NCBI GenBank assembly: GCA_030753015.1
Contig: JASMDC010000003.1
Coordinates: forward strand, 62,001-126,000
Reading direction: 5' to 3'
DNA from: Candidatus Undinarchaeales archaeon
GTDB lineage: Archaea > SpSt-1190 > JASMDC01
Length of the DNA: 64,000 nucleotides
Shown here: piece by piece, positions 25,650-34,281 of the stretch
Numbering within the stretch: the stretch's first letter is position 1
Layout of the letters: every line of letters starts with the position of its first letter
Notes under the pieces: model-generated
Database searches by the model: none
Seen by the model: the letters and a program-made list of their open reading frames with translations, nothing else
Told to the model about the DNA's origin: nothing
Translations under genes and position numbers: made by a program

Positions 25650-28278
25650 TCACGGCCCGCACACGCACATGCACGTGGGCAGGATCGTACATGCATCGGG
25701 AACGATCTCGATATCACATCCCGACTCGCATCTGCAGTCGTAGGAGACCGTGCAACCGGACCCGATGAGCGTTACGCTCCCTTGTTGTCTGAGGGGGAGG
25801 GTCCCACTGCGCACTCGTAATGCTAGGTCGATGTCCTCGATAAACGGCTTGCCATCGGGGCCCCGGACGGCCGCACGCAGGCGGTATCGCCCCTCACTTG
25901 TAGGGATGAACTCCCCGATCACTTCAATGGTCCGGCCGGCACCGGGTGGTAGCGTGAGCTGTTCATCCAGTTCCTTTATTGCACCTCCATCCGGGTTTGT
26001 CAGATTGACATCGACAGTGACATCCATCACCATCCGTCCGGGATTTCTGAGCTTGATGATAGCTCGGGCAGGAATGTCGGGCGGAGTGTGGAGGGAGAAG
26101 TGACCATTCTGGATAAACCGTGCAACGGCCGTGACAGCTGTACCCGTCACCGTGGCCTGGCGCTCCACAAGATGTCCAAGGTCGACCTGCTCCTCGCCGG
26201 ATCCGTCCGGTTCGGCCATGGTGACGCTAATCTCAAGCGAATGCCCCAAAGAGAACAGAGGGATGCGGAATGGTGCCGACTCGAGGATGATCGTTCGCTC
26301 CACCTGTCTATCCAGTACGGTGTGCACGAGCGTTTTTCCTTCGGTGAGGTCCTCGACGGCGACAGTGATCAGTTTTCGTGCGAGGTCGCCGAGGTTGTGA
26401 ACCTTCACAACGGCCCGCGCTTCCTCCCCAACACGTACGAGAGCGGCGGGCCGGTCGGTCATAACATAGGCCTGGGTCACTACGACCCCGGTGGAGACGG
26501 CCACCGTACCCTTGTCCGACGACACCTCCTCTTCGTCCTCGTCCCGAAGGACGAGGCGGACATGTATCCGTCCCGAACTACGCTCCCCCTCACTGGGACT
26601 ATACTCACACAACATAATGTCACGCACGTCAGTAAGAGCGGACACATCATAAGGAGCTTCAAGGCATGTGCCCTCGATCCCCTCCAGTGAAAGGGTCCCG
26701 GAGAATGCAGTGAGCCCTTTGTTCAGGATCCGGGCGCCTATCATGACCGTAGCATCATCATCGATTGCGACCACCTCGGCCCTGTTGGATGTGAGGCTCA
26801 GGGTGACAGTGATCGTGCCTGTTCGAAGCGGTATCTCGCTGAACGGGCAGAGGCAGCACACCCCCTCTCCTGACGAGCATGCACCGAGGATCGGGCAGCC
26901 CCGCTCCCGGCACGTTAAGGCGAGGACACTGTTCGGATCATTTGCCATCATCTCCGCGGCCACCGTTCTGCCTGCGTGAAGGGCCATCTCCGATGTCGTG
27001 TAATCGAGGCATCCGGGAGTCCTCAAGAACACGCAGCGAGCATCCCCGTCACAGCCCAAGCGTCCGGGCAGGTGTTTATGGAGCAAACCTAGCTGCTCGA
27101 CCATGAGGTACTTGTCCTCGGTCTTCCAGATCTGGTCAAGGTCGAAGTTATCGTCATCCACGGGCAATCCGGGCTCTACAGAGAATGCGACATCACGGTC
27201 CGTCGAAAGGGCGGGACAGTCACCTGCCGGGGTCACGAACACGTTCGAGTGCGTCCCCCATGCCGCGATGTTCAGGTCGCCCCAGAATCCCTGGTGACCA
27301 GCGCTCGCGGGCATCCCCCCCATCATCAGGATGGCTTGGGTGATGTTACGCTGGAACGCGTCCACGACGTCATCCTCGCTGTATGGGGAAAGAATCTCCC
27401 GCATCTCTTTCACGAGACGGTCCTGGTTCCTGACACTCGCTGCGCTCATGGCACCCGCCTCGAGACCACCGCGAACATCGGACCCCCACGCCTCGAGCCG
27501 CTGGATGACTTGGCCGATGTCCGCCGAATAAGCATCGATGAATTCCTCTAATGCGATGAGCCCGTCACGCACAGCACACGGTGAAGCGGTCCCTTGGACG
27601 AACCCGGATTCCCTTGATCCGTCCACTTTGCACATATCGATCGTGTGCGCCAGGTCGACAGCGCATAGTGCTTCATTGTCCCGGTCTATAAAACCCCGGT
27701 CCTGGTTCTCGGGAATACCGTCGCCATTTGTGTCCATACATCCTGTATAGGTGCGACAAACCCCACAACTATTGAACCGGCCGGGATCCGCAGGCGATGT
27801 CGGCTCAAGGGACGGATTGTTCGAGAGGGGGCTGTAGGCGCAGGTGGCCTTCGCGTGGTCGAAGCACAGGGTGGGTTCGCAGACTGGATTGGTGAGGAAT
27901 TCGTCGATCGAGTCGAAGCAGGTGATTGCTGGATTCGGTACACCATCGGGACCGGCAATGTAATCTAGGCAGGGATTATAGGCAATCTTCGCATCGTTGT
28001 AAAGCGCGTGGCAGTGCTGGCATGTCTGGTTCAGCGTCGCTCATATAGGTCTTGTACCGACGGTCCACCTCCACATCGCTGTAGGCGTTGAGGTTGCATG
28101 CGAAGGTTAAGATGGTATAGAAGAGGAGCACGTAGGCCGCAACGGCGAGGGAGAGGAGCGCGCCGGCCGTGGGCACGGCCAGCACCACGCCGAGGATGGC
28201 AGTGGGGAGGCTCCCTTTCTGGATATTGAACCGACTTATAGCAGAGAAATCAGCGAACGTCATTGTATCTTCCCCCAT
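25650..28278 (-). CDS. Exported CARDB-type protein, apparent frameshift
   Basis: Two overlapping frames read as one protein of about 875 residues if one base is skipped between 28040 and 27976. The upstream frame (from ATG 28278, after a GGTGAT ribosome site) gives a short cytoplasmic end and hydrophobic helices (TAILGVVLAVPTAGALLSLA). The downstream frame has no ATG, GTG or TTG until 27737, yet its residues before that are clearly extracellular and Cys-rich (NQTCQHCHALYNDAKIAYNPC, CEPTLCFDHAKATCAY). The rest is helical, then has CARDB-like beta domains, and ends in a Cys cluster. A sequencing or assembly error is the simplest reason; a real break or programmed shift remains possible. Function unknown. 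Confidence 0.65.
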
Positions 28279-28285
28279 GGTCATA

Positions 28286-29005
28286 TCACCCTATTCCTTC
28301 ATCGATAGGGAGGAGCTCCTCGAAACGACAAATGAGCACCTCCGTCAATCGTTCGAGCACGGCCTCGCCCTTAGTGGCAGACGCCAAGGTGGGATCGCCC
28401 CACACCCCCGATACGGGCTCCGCAGGCCGGGCCGTGAAGCCCTTTTTCGGGATTTCCTGACCTGGCCGGGCCAGAGCCATGTCCACGAGCTCGGGGGCTA
28501 TAGCGAGCATTAAAGATGTTTCGGTCTCCCCGGCATGATAAGTCGGTGTCTCCACCAGGTCGTCGATGGCGATGGTCCAGGGTGTCAACACCGCGCCCTT
28601 TACGTCCACCCTCCCTTGCAGGGCCGTGCACATGGCCTCCTGCAATGCCGTGAGATGGGCGCTCCCGCCGTGACCTGTGATCACAACAATCCCGCTAACA
28701 CCCCCGTCCGCCAGCGCGGTCACGATGTCATGGACCACAGCGCGTAGTGCGTCGAACCCGATGGACACGGTCCCCGGCAATCGCGCGGTCGTACGACAGT
28801 AGCCATAGGGCAGTGCAGGGAGGCAGATGGCGCCAGTGCGGTCCGCGACACGCCGGGCCAGAGCGGTGGCGATGATGGTATCCGTTGCCGATGGCAGGTG
28901 AGGTCCATGCTCCTCGATGGCGCCCACGGGGAGCACTGCACGGCCCTCCCTAACGAGCGGACGTGCGGCGTCCTGGTAGATACCACATGGGAGCTGTCCT
29001 GCCAT
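28286..29005 (-). CDS. Creatininase/ArfB-family amidohydrolase
   Basis: A 239-residue metal-dependent amidohydrolase. The metal-binding signatures are PVGAIEEHGPHLPSATDT (E and H ligands, D later), VITGHGGSAHLTALQEA and HAGETETSLML. In archaea, ArfB of this family deformylates a ribosylaminopyrimidine in riboflavin and F420 biosynthesis, which would fit the F420 genes nearby; other members are creatininases or mycofactocin MftE. It sits 2 bases downstream of the PEP-synthase-like gene and a few bases before the frameshifted gene, all on the minus strand. ArfB is the preferred reading but is not proven. Confidence 0.85.
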   Translation of the reverse strand: MAGQLPCGIYQDAARPLVREGRAVLPVGAIEEHGPHLPSATDTIIATALARRVADRTGAICLPALPYGYCRTTARLPGTVSIGFDALRAVVHDIVTALADGGVSGIVVITGHGGSAHLTALQEAMCTALQGRVDVKGAVLTPWTIAIDDLVETPTYHAGETETSLMLAIAPELVDMALARPGQEIPKKGFTARPAEPVSGVWGDPTLASATKGEAVLERLTEVLICRFEELLPIDEGIG

Positions 29006-29007
29006 CG

Positions 29008-30828
29008 TTATTCTCCGGCAAGGCGGTCGAGCACGAACCGCATCTCAGCCCTGGCGAGGACGGTCTGCAATCCCGAAGCATCGTCCCGGGTCAGGCAGAG
29101 GGCCGTGACCCCGCATGACACCAGGAACCGTAATAGGTCGGGGTCGTGGCTGTCCCACAACAGGGTACAGGGAAGACCTGTCGCCCGGCACGACCGGGCC
29201 ACCGAGGCCAGAGCGTTGCGGATCGCACCGTTCGTCTCCAACGCCTCGCGCCCGTATCCCGGTGCGAGGTCCGGGAAGAGCGACTCGCCATCGATGAGAA
29301 CTCCGTCAACACCGGCGGCGCATACGTCCTCGATAAGCCAGAGGGAGAGCGGTGAGGCGAGCTGGACCCATACCGCGACCTCCACACCCGCATCATCGAG
29401 GGCATCCAAGGCAGCTTCGAGACCTTCCATGGAGGATATCCCCTGGAGCACCGCGGTCACTCGCTTCGCATCGGTAAGAGCCGCCAGCACCCGGTTCGTC
29501 GCCGTCGCCAGGGCGGCCGGATCGTGCGCGTCCACACCGACCAGCACCTCGCGGTCTGCTGCACCGTCCCTGATCAGCGCCTCCAGCGCTTCGGTCGCGC
29601 GTACCAGCACAGCGTCCGACCACGTGGCAGGAGCACTTCCTGCTTGCAGGAGCTGGAGCAGGAGCGTGCCCGTGGGGGCCACGCCACCTTCTGAGGGGAC
29701 GGTCGGTGCGGGCGCAGGTGCGACGATCGGTGTGCCCATGTCCAGCGTTGGTACCGGTGCAGGCATATCTGCGAGGATGTCCAGAGAGGCGAGCCCTGCG
29801 AAGCCGGTCTCGGCAGCGGGTGCTGCAGCCGTCTGCGCCTCGACGGGAGACGGTGCATCGGGAAGACGCTTGACCCCCGTGACCGCGAGACGCCCGCGAT
29901 AGGCGGCCCAGCCCAGCTCCAATGGGCCGTCGAGCACGCTCTCCAGTCGTCGTGCCAATCCCGCCACCTCCGTCACGAGAGGATCGGGGAGCTTCTGGGC
30001 CTTGGCCTTGGCGGCACCGAGCGCCACACGACCTGATCGCTCCAGCCGTTCGCAGATATCGTCGCGCACGAGCTTGTGGCTCTGGCGTCCCACGGTGCGG
30101 GACACGATATCCATCGAGTCACGGTCGATCCGATACAGGTCACCCACCACGTCGCCACCGCACAGGATAGGGGTTAGACCCGCAACAGCTTCGATCTCAA
30201 GCATTCCCTGGTCGTCGTTGGCCTGGGAACGGACCACGCCAGATACGTCGGATGCGACCATCTTCTGGACGATGACGGCAACGTCAAGAGCAGGCTTCGT
30301 GGCCTGGACGGGGATGAGCGATGGTTCGAACCGTGTTGCCCAGCACCGCTTGACAGCCTCCATAAGGTCGTTCTCGCCCTTGACATTGAGGAGCGCGGAC
30401 CCTTCGTCATCATCGGGGAGGGAGGAGCGGACCGCCACGAATGAGAGGTTCCGGTTCATGACCAGGCCCTTGGTGGACTTGGGGATCTCGCTCAGTTCCT
30501 TACCATAGCTCATGCGCTCGTACGCTTGCCTGATAGGGGTCACCAGCTCTCGTGGCATGTCCGCTTTAGCGATCTCGGCCATGATGCGCCTGGAGTTGTC
30601 CTCCACGGACGCCAGGTCAGTGGTGTCCACCTTGGACAGGAGGGCTGCGATCCGCTTACCAATGCCGTTGTGGGCGAGGAAGGAGTGGAACATCCCCGTA
30701 GGGAGCACGAATCCGGGGGGGACATCGATCCCCTCCCGTAGGATACGATCGAGGGTCCGGGCCTTGCGCCCCACCATGGTCGTCGTCTGTCCCCCGAGCT
30801 CACCGAGCATCACTACGCTGTCTGTCAT
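29008..30828 (-). CDS. PEP synthase-like protein without His domain
   Basis: A 606-residue protein whose N-terminal ~320 residues match the nucleotide-binding PPDK_N domain of phosphoenolpyruvate synthase (GGQTTTMVGRKARTL, FVLPTGMF, VAVRSSLPDDDEGSALLNVKG, VIVQKMVASDVSGVV). The last ~200 residues resemble the PEP/pyruvate-binding TIM barrel (VWVQLASPLSLWLIEDVCA, FLVSCGVTALCLTRDD). The central phosphohistidine swivelling domain, normally marked by a T-x-H-A motif, is missing. A Pro/Ala/Thr-rich linker (about residues 325-395) takes its place. Without the His it cannot run the normal phosphotransfer in cis. It is divergent from the phosphoglycerate mutase gene and first of a minus-strand operon. 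Confidence 0.75.
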   Translation of the reverse strand: MTDSVVMLGELGGQTTTMVGRKARTLDRILREGIDVPPGFVLPTGMFHSFLAHNGIGKRIAALLSKVDTTDLASVEDNSRRIMAEIAKADMPRELVTPIRQAYERMSYGKELSEIPKSTKGLVMNRNLSFVAVRSSLPDDDEGSALLNVKGENDLMEAVKRCWATRFEPSLIPVQATKPALDVAVIVQKMVASDVSGVVRSQANDDQGMLEIEAVAGLTPILCGGDVVGDLYRIDRDSMDIVSRTVGRQSHKLVRDDICERLERSGRVALGAAKAKAQKLPDPLVTEVAGLARRLESVLDGPLELGWAAYRGRLAVTGVKRLPDAPSPVEAQTAAAPAAETGFAGLASLDILADMPAPVPTLDMGTPIVAPAPAPTVPSEGGVAPTGTLLLQLLQAGSAPATWSDAVLVRATEALEALIRDGAADREVLVGVDAHDPAALATATNRVLAALTDAKRVTAVLQGISSMEGLEAALDALDDAGVEVAVWVQLASPLSLWLIEDVCAAGVDGVLIDGESLFPDLAPGYGREALETNGAIRNALASVARSCRATGLPCTLLWDSHDPDLLRFLVSCGVTALCLTRDDASGLQTVLARAEMRFVLDRLAGE

Positions 30829-30855
30829 GGTATGAACCGATGGAGTGGAGGAGGT

Positions 30856-30869
30856 TCATTAATAAAAAA
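30856..30869. promoter_or_regulatory. TATA region between PEP-synthase-like and mutase
   Basis: CATTAATAAAA at 30858-30868 lies about 35 bases before the minus-strand ATG 30828 and about 59 bases before ATG 30922. It is the only AT-rich element in the 93-base divergent gap. Confidence 0.4.
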
Positions 30870-30921
30870 CCTCGCCGCCCCCGGTAGGTTTTTGAATGTG
30901 TGCCCCCGACCTCACGGGATC

Positions 30922-32511
30922 ATGAATTCACCCGTGCCCACACCCATGGGTGACGCCGTCCAGGCAGCCTACCGTCGGGGTGAGGACGATGAGGCCATGG
31001 AGCCGCTTGTGCTCGTGGACGGTGCCGGCCCACCTATCGGTCGCATCAAGGACGGCGACCATGTGATCTTCTACGACATCCGCGGCGAACGGGAAGTGGA
31101 ACTGACCCTGGCATTCGTGGACCCGAGGTTCCCCCACTTCCCGATCGAGCCCATGCGTGTGCCGTTCACGACCATGATCGAGTACCGCAGCGACCTCCCC
31201 GTGTCGGTTGCTTTCCCGTCCCCCGGACGTCTGGACGACACGCTGGCCCACGTGGTCAGCAGGGCGGGCCTGCGCCAGGCACGCGTCTCCGAGTCGGAGA
31301 AGGCCGTCCATATCAACTACTTCTTCTCAGGCAAGTGCGAGAAGCCGCTCCCGGGGGAGGTACGCGAGGAAGTGCCCTCGCCCCGGGACGTGCCCTTCGA
31401 CACCGTCCCGCGGATGAACGCCGAGGGCGTCGCGGACGCAGTGGTCCGCAGGCTCAAGGAGCCGGACCTTGCCTTCATCACCGCCAACATCGCCAACGTG
31501 GACGTCGTGGGCCACATCGAGAACCGCGAGGCGATCGGGACGGCCGTTGCGGCCGTGGACGCCGCGGCAGGGCGTATCATCGAATCCGCACGAGCGGCCG
31601 GTGTGACAACGCTCGTGACCGCCGACCACGGTACCGTGGAGAGCTGGCTCTACTCGGACGGCTCGATCGATACCGGTCACACGAAGAGCCCGGTCCCTTT
31701 CGTGCTCGTCCCCCCCGAGGGCGCGCCCGAGGGGATCGCAATCAGGGACGGCGGCGAACTTGCTGACGTAGCGCCGACAGTCGCAGTCCTCATGGATCTG
31801 GAGACCCCCTCATCCTGGACGGGACGTCCGTTGCTTGCGGACAAGACTGTGCTCTCGCCCGGACGGGTGCTCCTCCTCATCCTCGACGGGTGGGGTGAGG
31901 GCGACAGCGGGGACGGCGACCTAATCGCTTCTGCGAGCACACCGGTCATGGACCGGCTCCGCTCGCTCTATCCCAACACCACCCTGTGCGCTGCGGGCGA
32001 GGCTGTGGGAATGCCCCCGAAGGCTGTTGGCAACTCCGAGGTGGGTCATCTTCATCTGGGTGCCGGACGCCGGATCCCGTCGGACCGTGTCCGCATCGAT
32101 ATGTCGCTTGCCGATGGGAGCTTCTTGGAGAACCCAGCGTTCCTCAACGCTGTGCGGGCCTCACGTGACGCCGGTACGGCACTTCACCTCCTGGGCATTA
32201 TATCGTTCTACTCCTCACATGGCTCCGTGCGCCATCTCAAGGCGCTGCTGGAGCTGGCGGCCCGCGAGCGCCATCCCGAGGTGTACGTCCACGGGATGCT
32301 TGGTAGGCGTGGCGAGCGCCCCGAGGCGGGTGCCGGTTACGTGCGCGATGTCGAACAGGATTGCGCCCGTCTTGGCGTCGGACGGGTCACTACCATGATC
32401 GGGCGCTTCTGGTCCCTGGACAGGGAGGAGAACTGGGACCGTATCGAGAAGACCTATGACGCCTTGGTCCGCGGCGTGGCACGGCACGTACCGGACGATC
32501 CCAAGGAGTGA
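30922..32511 (+). CDS. gpmI: Circularly permuted phosphoglycerate mutase (iPGM type)
   Basis: A 529-residue alkaline-phosphatase-superfamily phosphoglycerate mutase with its halves in reverse order. Residues about 10-305 match the C-terminal half of cofactor-independent PGM: GRIKDGDHVIFYDIR, HINYFFSGKCEKPLPGE, NVDVVGHIENREA, TADHG, HTKSPVPF, DGGELADVAPT. Residues about 315-525 match the N-terminal half: LLLILDGWGEGDSGDGD, KAVGNSEVGHLHLGAGR, HLLGIISFYSSHGS, GRFWSLDREENWDR. All expected ligands remain: D194, H198 and H253; D322, D235 and H236; catalytic S372. It should interconvert 3- and 2-phosphoglycerate. ATG 30922 is chosen over TTG 30832. Downstream is a kinase pair. Confidence 0.85.
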   Translation: MNSPVPTPMGDAVQAAYRRGEDDEAMEPLVLVDGAGPPIGRIKDGDHVIFYDIRGEREVELTLAFVDPRFPHFPIEPMRVPFTTMIEYRSDLPVSVAFPSPGRLDDTLAHVVSRAGLRQARVSESEKAVHINYFFSGKCEKPLPGEVREEVPSPRDVPFDTVPRMNAEGVADAVVRRLKEPDLAFITANIANVDVVGHIENREAIGTAVAAVDAAAGRIIESARAAGVTTLVTADHGTVESWLYSDGSIDTGHTKSPVPFVLVPPEGAPEGIAIRDGGELADVAPTVAVLMDLETPSSWTGRPLLADKTVLSPGRVLLLILDGWGEGDSGDGDLIASASTPVMDRLRSLYPNTTLCAAGEAVGMPPKAVGNSEVGHLHLGAGRRIPSDRVRIDMSLADGSFLENPAFLNAVRASRDAGTALHLLGIISFYSSHGSVRHLKALLELAARERHPEVYVHGMLGRRGERPEAGAGYVRDVEQDCARLGVGRVTTMIGRFWSLDREENWDRIEKTYDALVRGVARHVPDDPKE

Positions 32512-32516
32512 GCATC

Positions 32517-33536
32517 ATGACGGAACAGGACGCACGCATCGCACAGGACCTCGTACGACCGGAGGCCTTCCCCGAGGAGACCGGTCCCGCAACGTTGATC
32601 CAGACCCATATATCCTTCGTGTTCATCGCCGACGAGCATGTGTACAAGGTGAAGAAGGCCGTTGACTTCGGGTTCCTCGACTTCTCATCCCTTGAGAAGC
32701 GGAAACACTTCTGTGACGCTGAGGTGTCGCTCAATCGCCGACTGTCGCCCCACGTATACCTCGAGGTCGTACCGGTGACCGAGAGCGATGGTCGTCTCGT
32801 GTTCGGCGGGGACGGAGAACCAGTTGACTGGGCCGTTCGGATGCGCCGCATTCCCATGGATAGGCAGATGCTCAAATTGATCGAGGCAGGTAACCTTGTC
32901 GAGCCGGATGTACGTCGTGTGGCCGAGACGATAGCCAAGTTCCATCGTGAAGAACCGGTCAAGCCCGAACTGGCCAAGTTCGGCACACTCGAGACGGTGA
33001 AGTTCAACACCGACGAGAACTTCGAGCAGACGACAGGTTACATCGATCGCACGATCACCCGTGAGCAGTACGATGCGCTCAAGGGCTATACCGATAGATT
33101 CTATCGCGACAGGGCCGACCTTCTGGCCCGAAGGATCTCCGATGGCTTCGTCAAGGACTGCCATGGCGACCTTCATCTGGAGCACATAATCCTCACGGAC
33201 CCGGTGACGGTGTTCGACTGTATAGAGTTCAACGAGCGGTTCCGCTACTCCGACACCGCTGCCGACATAGCTTTCCTTGCCATGGAACTGGACTTCCGTG
33301 GCCGCCCGGAGCTCACCAAGGTGCTCATGGATGCCTATGTGACCGCCTCGGGTGATCCTGATGTGATGGGCATGCTCACCTTCTACAAGGTCTATCGAGC
33401 CTATGTGCGGGGCAAGGTCATCTCGTTCAGGCTGGACGATCCCAACATCCCGGAGGACGAGAAGCGTAAGGCCACCGAGAGCGCGTCACGATACTTCGAG
33501 CTGGCCCACTCCTATGTTGCGGAGGTACTTGCGTGA
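32517..33536 (+). CDS. Aminoglycoside-phosphotransferase-like kinase (COG2187)
   Basis: An APH/protein-kinase-like fold of 339 residues. Features are a VYKVKKAVDFGFLDF strand with the ATP-binding Lys, a helix with EVSLNRRL, the catalytic loop CHGDLHLEHI (H-G-D-x-x-x-x-H type), and VFDCIEFNERFRYSDTAADIAF, whose Asp would bind metal. In bacteria COG2187 is normally fused in one chain to the AAA-type kinase encoded here by the next gene, which starts inside this gene's stop (GTGA overlap). The natural substrate is unknown. A GTG at 32508 overlapping the mutase stop is an alternative start. Confidence 0.8.
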   Translation: MTEQDARIAQDLVRPEAFPEETGPATLIQTHISFVFIADEHVYKVKKAVDFGFLDFSSLEKRKHFCDAEVSLNRRLSPHVYLEVVPVTESDGRLVFGGDGEPVDWAVRMRRIPMDRQMLKLIEAGNLVEPDVRRVAETIAKFHREEPVKPELAKFGTLETVKFNTDENFEQTTGYIDRTITREQYDALKGYTDRFYRDRADLLARRISDGFVKDCHGDLHLEHIILTDPVTVFDCIEFNERFRYSDTAADIAFLAMELDFRGRPELTKVLMDAYVTASGDPDVMGMLTFYKVYRAYVRGKVISFRLDDPNIPEDEKRKATESASRYFELAHSYVAEVLA

Positions 33537-34099
33537 AAGCGCTCGTGATCGCCTGCGGGCTCATGGGCTCTGGAAAGAGCAGCGTCGCCCGTGCCCTCGC
33601 TGAGGTGCTCGCAGCCGATGTCGTCTCCTCCGACGTCGTGCGCAAGGAGCTTACCGATGTGGACCTCGATGAGCATCGGTACGTTGCGTTCGACAAGGGC
33701 ATCTACTCAGGCGACACGACGCGTCTGGTCTACGAGCACATGTGCGAACGGGCAGCGACATGGCTCAAGTCCGGCCAGCCAATCGTGCTCGACGCCTGTT
33801 TCGGGAAACGCTGGCAGCGCGACCTCGCCCGCACCACTGCTCTGCGGTACGGTGCTCCGTTCCTCTGTGTGGAGGTCACCTGCCCCCTCAGCGAGCTGAA
33901 GCGGCGGCTGGCCTCGCGAGAGGCGGACGGAACTGACGTGTCCGACGGACGGCTGGAGATCTTCGAGGAGCACAGGCGCAAGTTCGAGGCCATAGAGGAG
34001 CTGGCGGCACCCGAGCATCTGGTCGTGGATGGTCGGGATCCGCCGAAAGAGAACGCACGGTCGGCCCTTGTCGACCTCAGGAAACGCACGTCCAGGTGA
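33533..34099 (+). CDS. AAA/P-loop kinase (COG0645, gluconate-kinase-like)
   Basis: A 188-residue P-loop small-molecule kinase. It has Walker A (CGLMGSGKSSVARAL), a DVVSSDVVRKEL acceptor segment, a Walker-B-like PIVLDACF strand, an Arg-rich lid (KRRLASREADGTDVSD) and a C-terminal VDGRDPP. The GTG start at 33533 overlaps the TGA of the APH-like gene, so the two are coupled and together correspond to the two-domain fused protein known in bacteria. Substrate unknown. A hairpin follows before tRNA-Ala. Confidence 0.82.
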   Translation: MKALVIACGLMGSGKSSVARALAEVLAADVVSSDVVRKELTDVDLDEHRYVAFDKGIYSGDTTRLVYEHMCERAATWLKSGQPIVLDACFGKRWQRDLARTTALRYGAPFLCVEVTCPLSELKRRLASREADGTDVSDGRLEIFEEHRRKFEAIEELAAPEHLVVDGRDPPKENARSALVDLRKRTSR

Positions 34100-34112
34100 T
34101 GATGTGGACATT

Positions 34113-34135
34113 GGGGCAGGGAAGGGCCCTACCCC
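34113..34135. terminator. Hairpin between kinase gene and tRNA-Ala
   Basis: Stem GGGG-C-AGGG / CCCT-A-CCCC with one internal mismatch and loop AAGGG lies between convergent transcripts, 14 bases after the kinase stop and 7 bases past the tRNA 3' end. Confidence 0.4.
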
Positions 34136-34141
34136 GCTTCA

Positions 34142-34214
34142 TGGACTGGACGGGATTTGAACCCGTGGCCTCCGCCTTGCGAAGGCGGCGCTCTACCAGC
34201 TGAGCTACCAGCCC
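34142..34214 (-). tRNA. tRNA-Ala (CGC)
   Basis: A full 73-base cloverleaf on the minus strand. Acceptor stem GGGCTGG/CCAGTCC carries the G3:U70 wobble that identifies alanine tRNAs. The D arm contains TAGCTCAGCTGGTAGAGC, the anticodon stem CCGCC/GGCGG encloses loop TTCGCAA (anticodon CGC), and the T arm contains GGTTCAAATCC. Discriminator A; CCA is not encoded. No intron. A TATA-like ATTATAAG (34239-34246, minus) is 28 bases upstream. Confidence 0.96.
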
Positions 34215-34236
34215 ATCGTGCCGTGTCGGCGCTATA

Positions 34237-34247
34237 GACTTATAATG
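34237..34247. promoter_or_regulatory. TATA element of tRNA-Ala
   Basis: CTTATAAT, read on the minus strand as ATTATAAG, is centred 28 bases before the tRNA-Ala 5' end. It may also serve the divergent transglutaminase gene (40 bases to ATG 34282). Confidence 0.45.
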
Positions 34248-34281
34248 GTTATCCACGGGCCACCGCCGACGCTACCACGGA

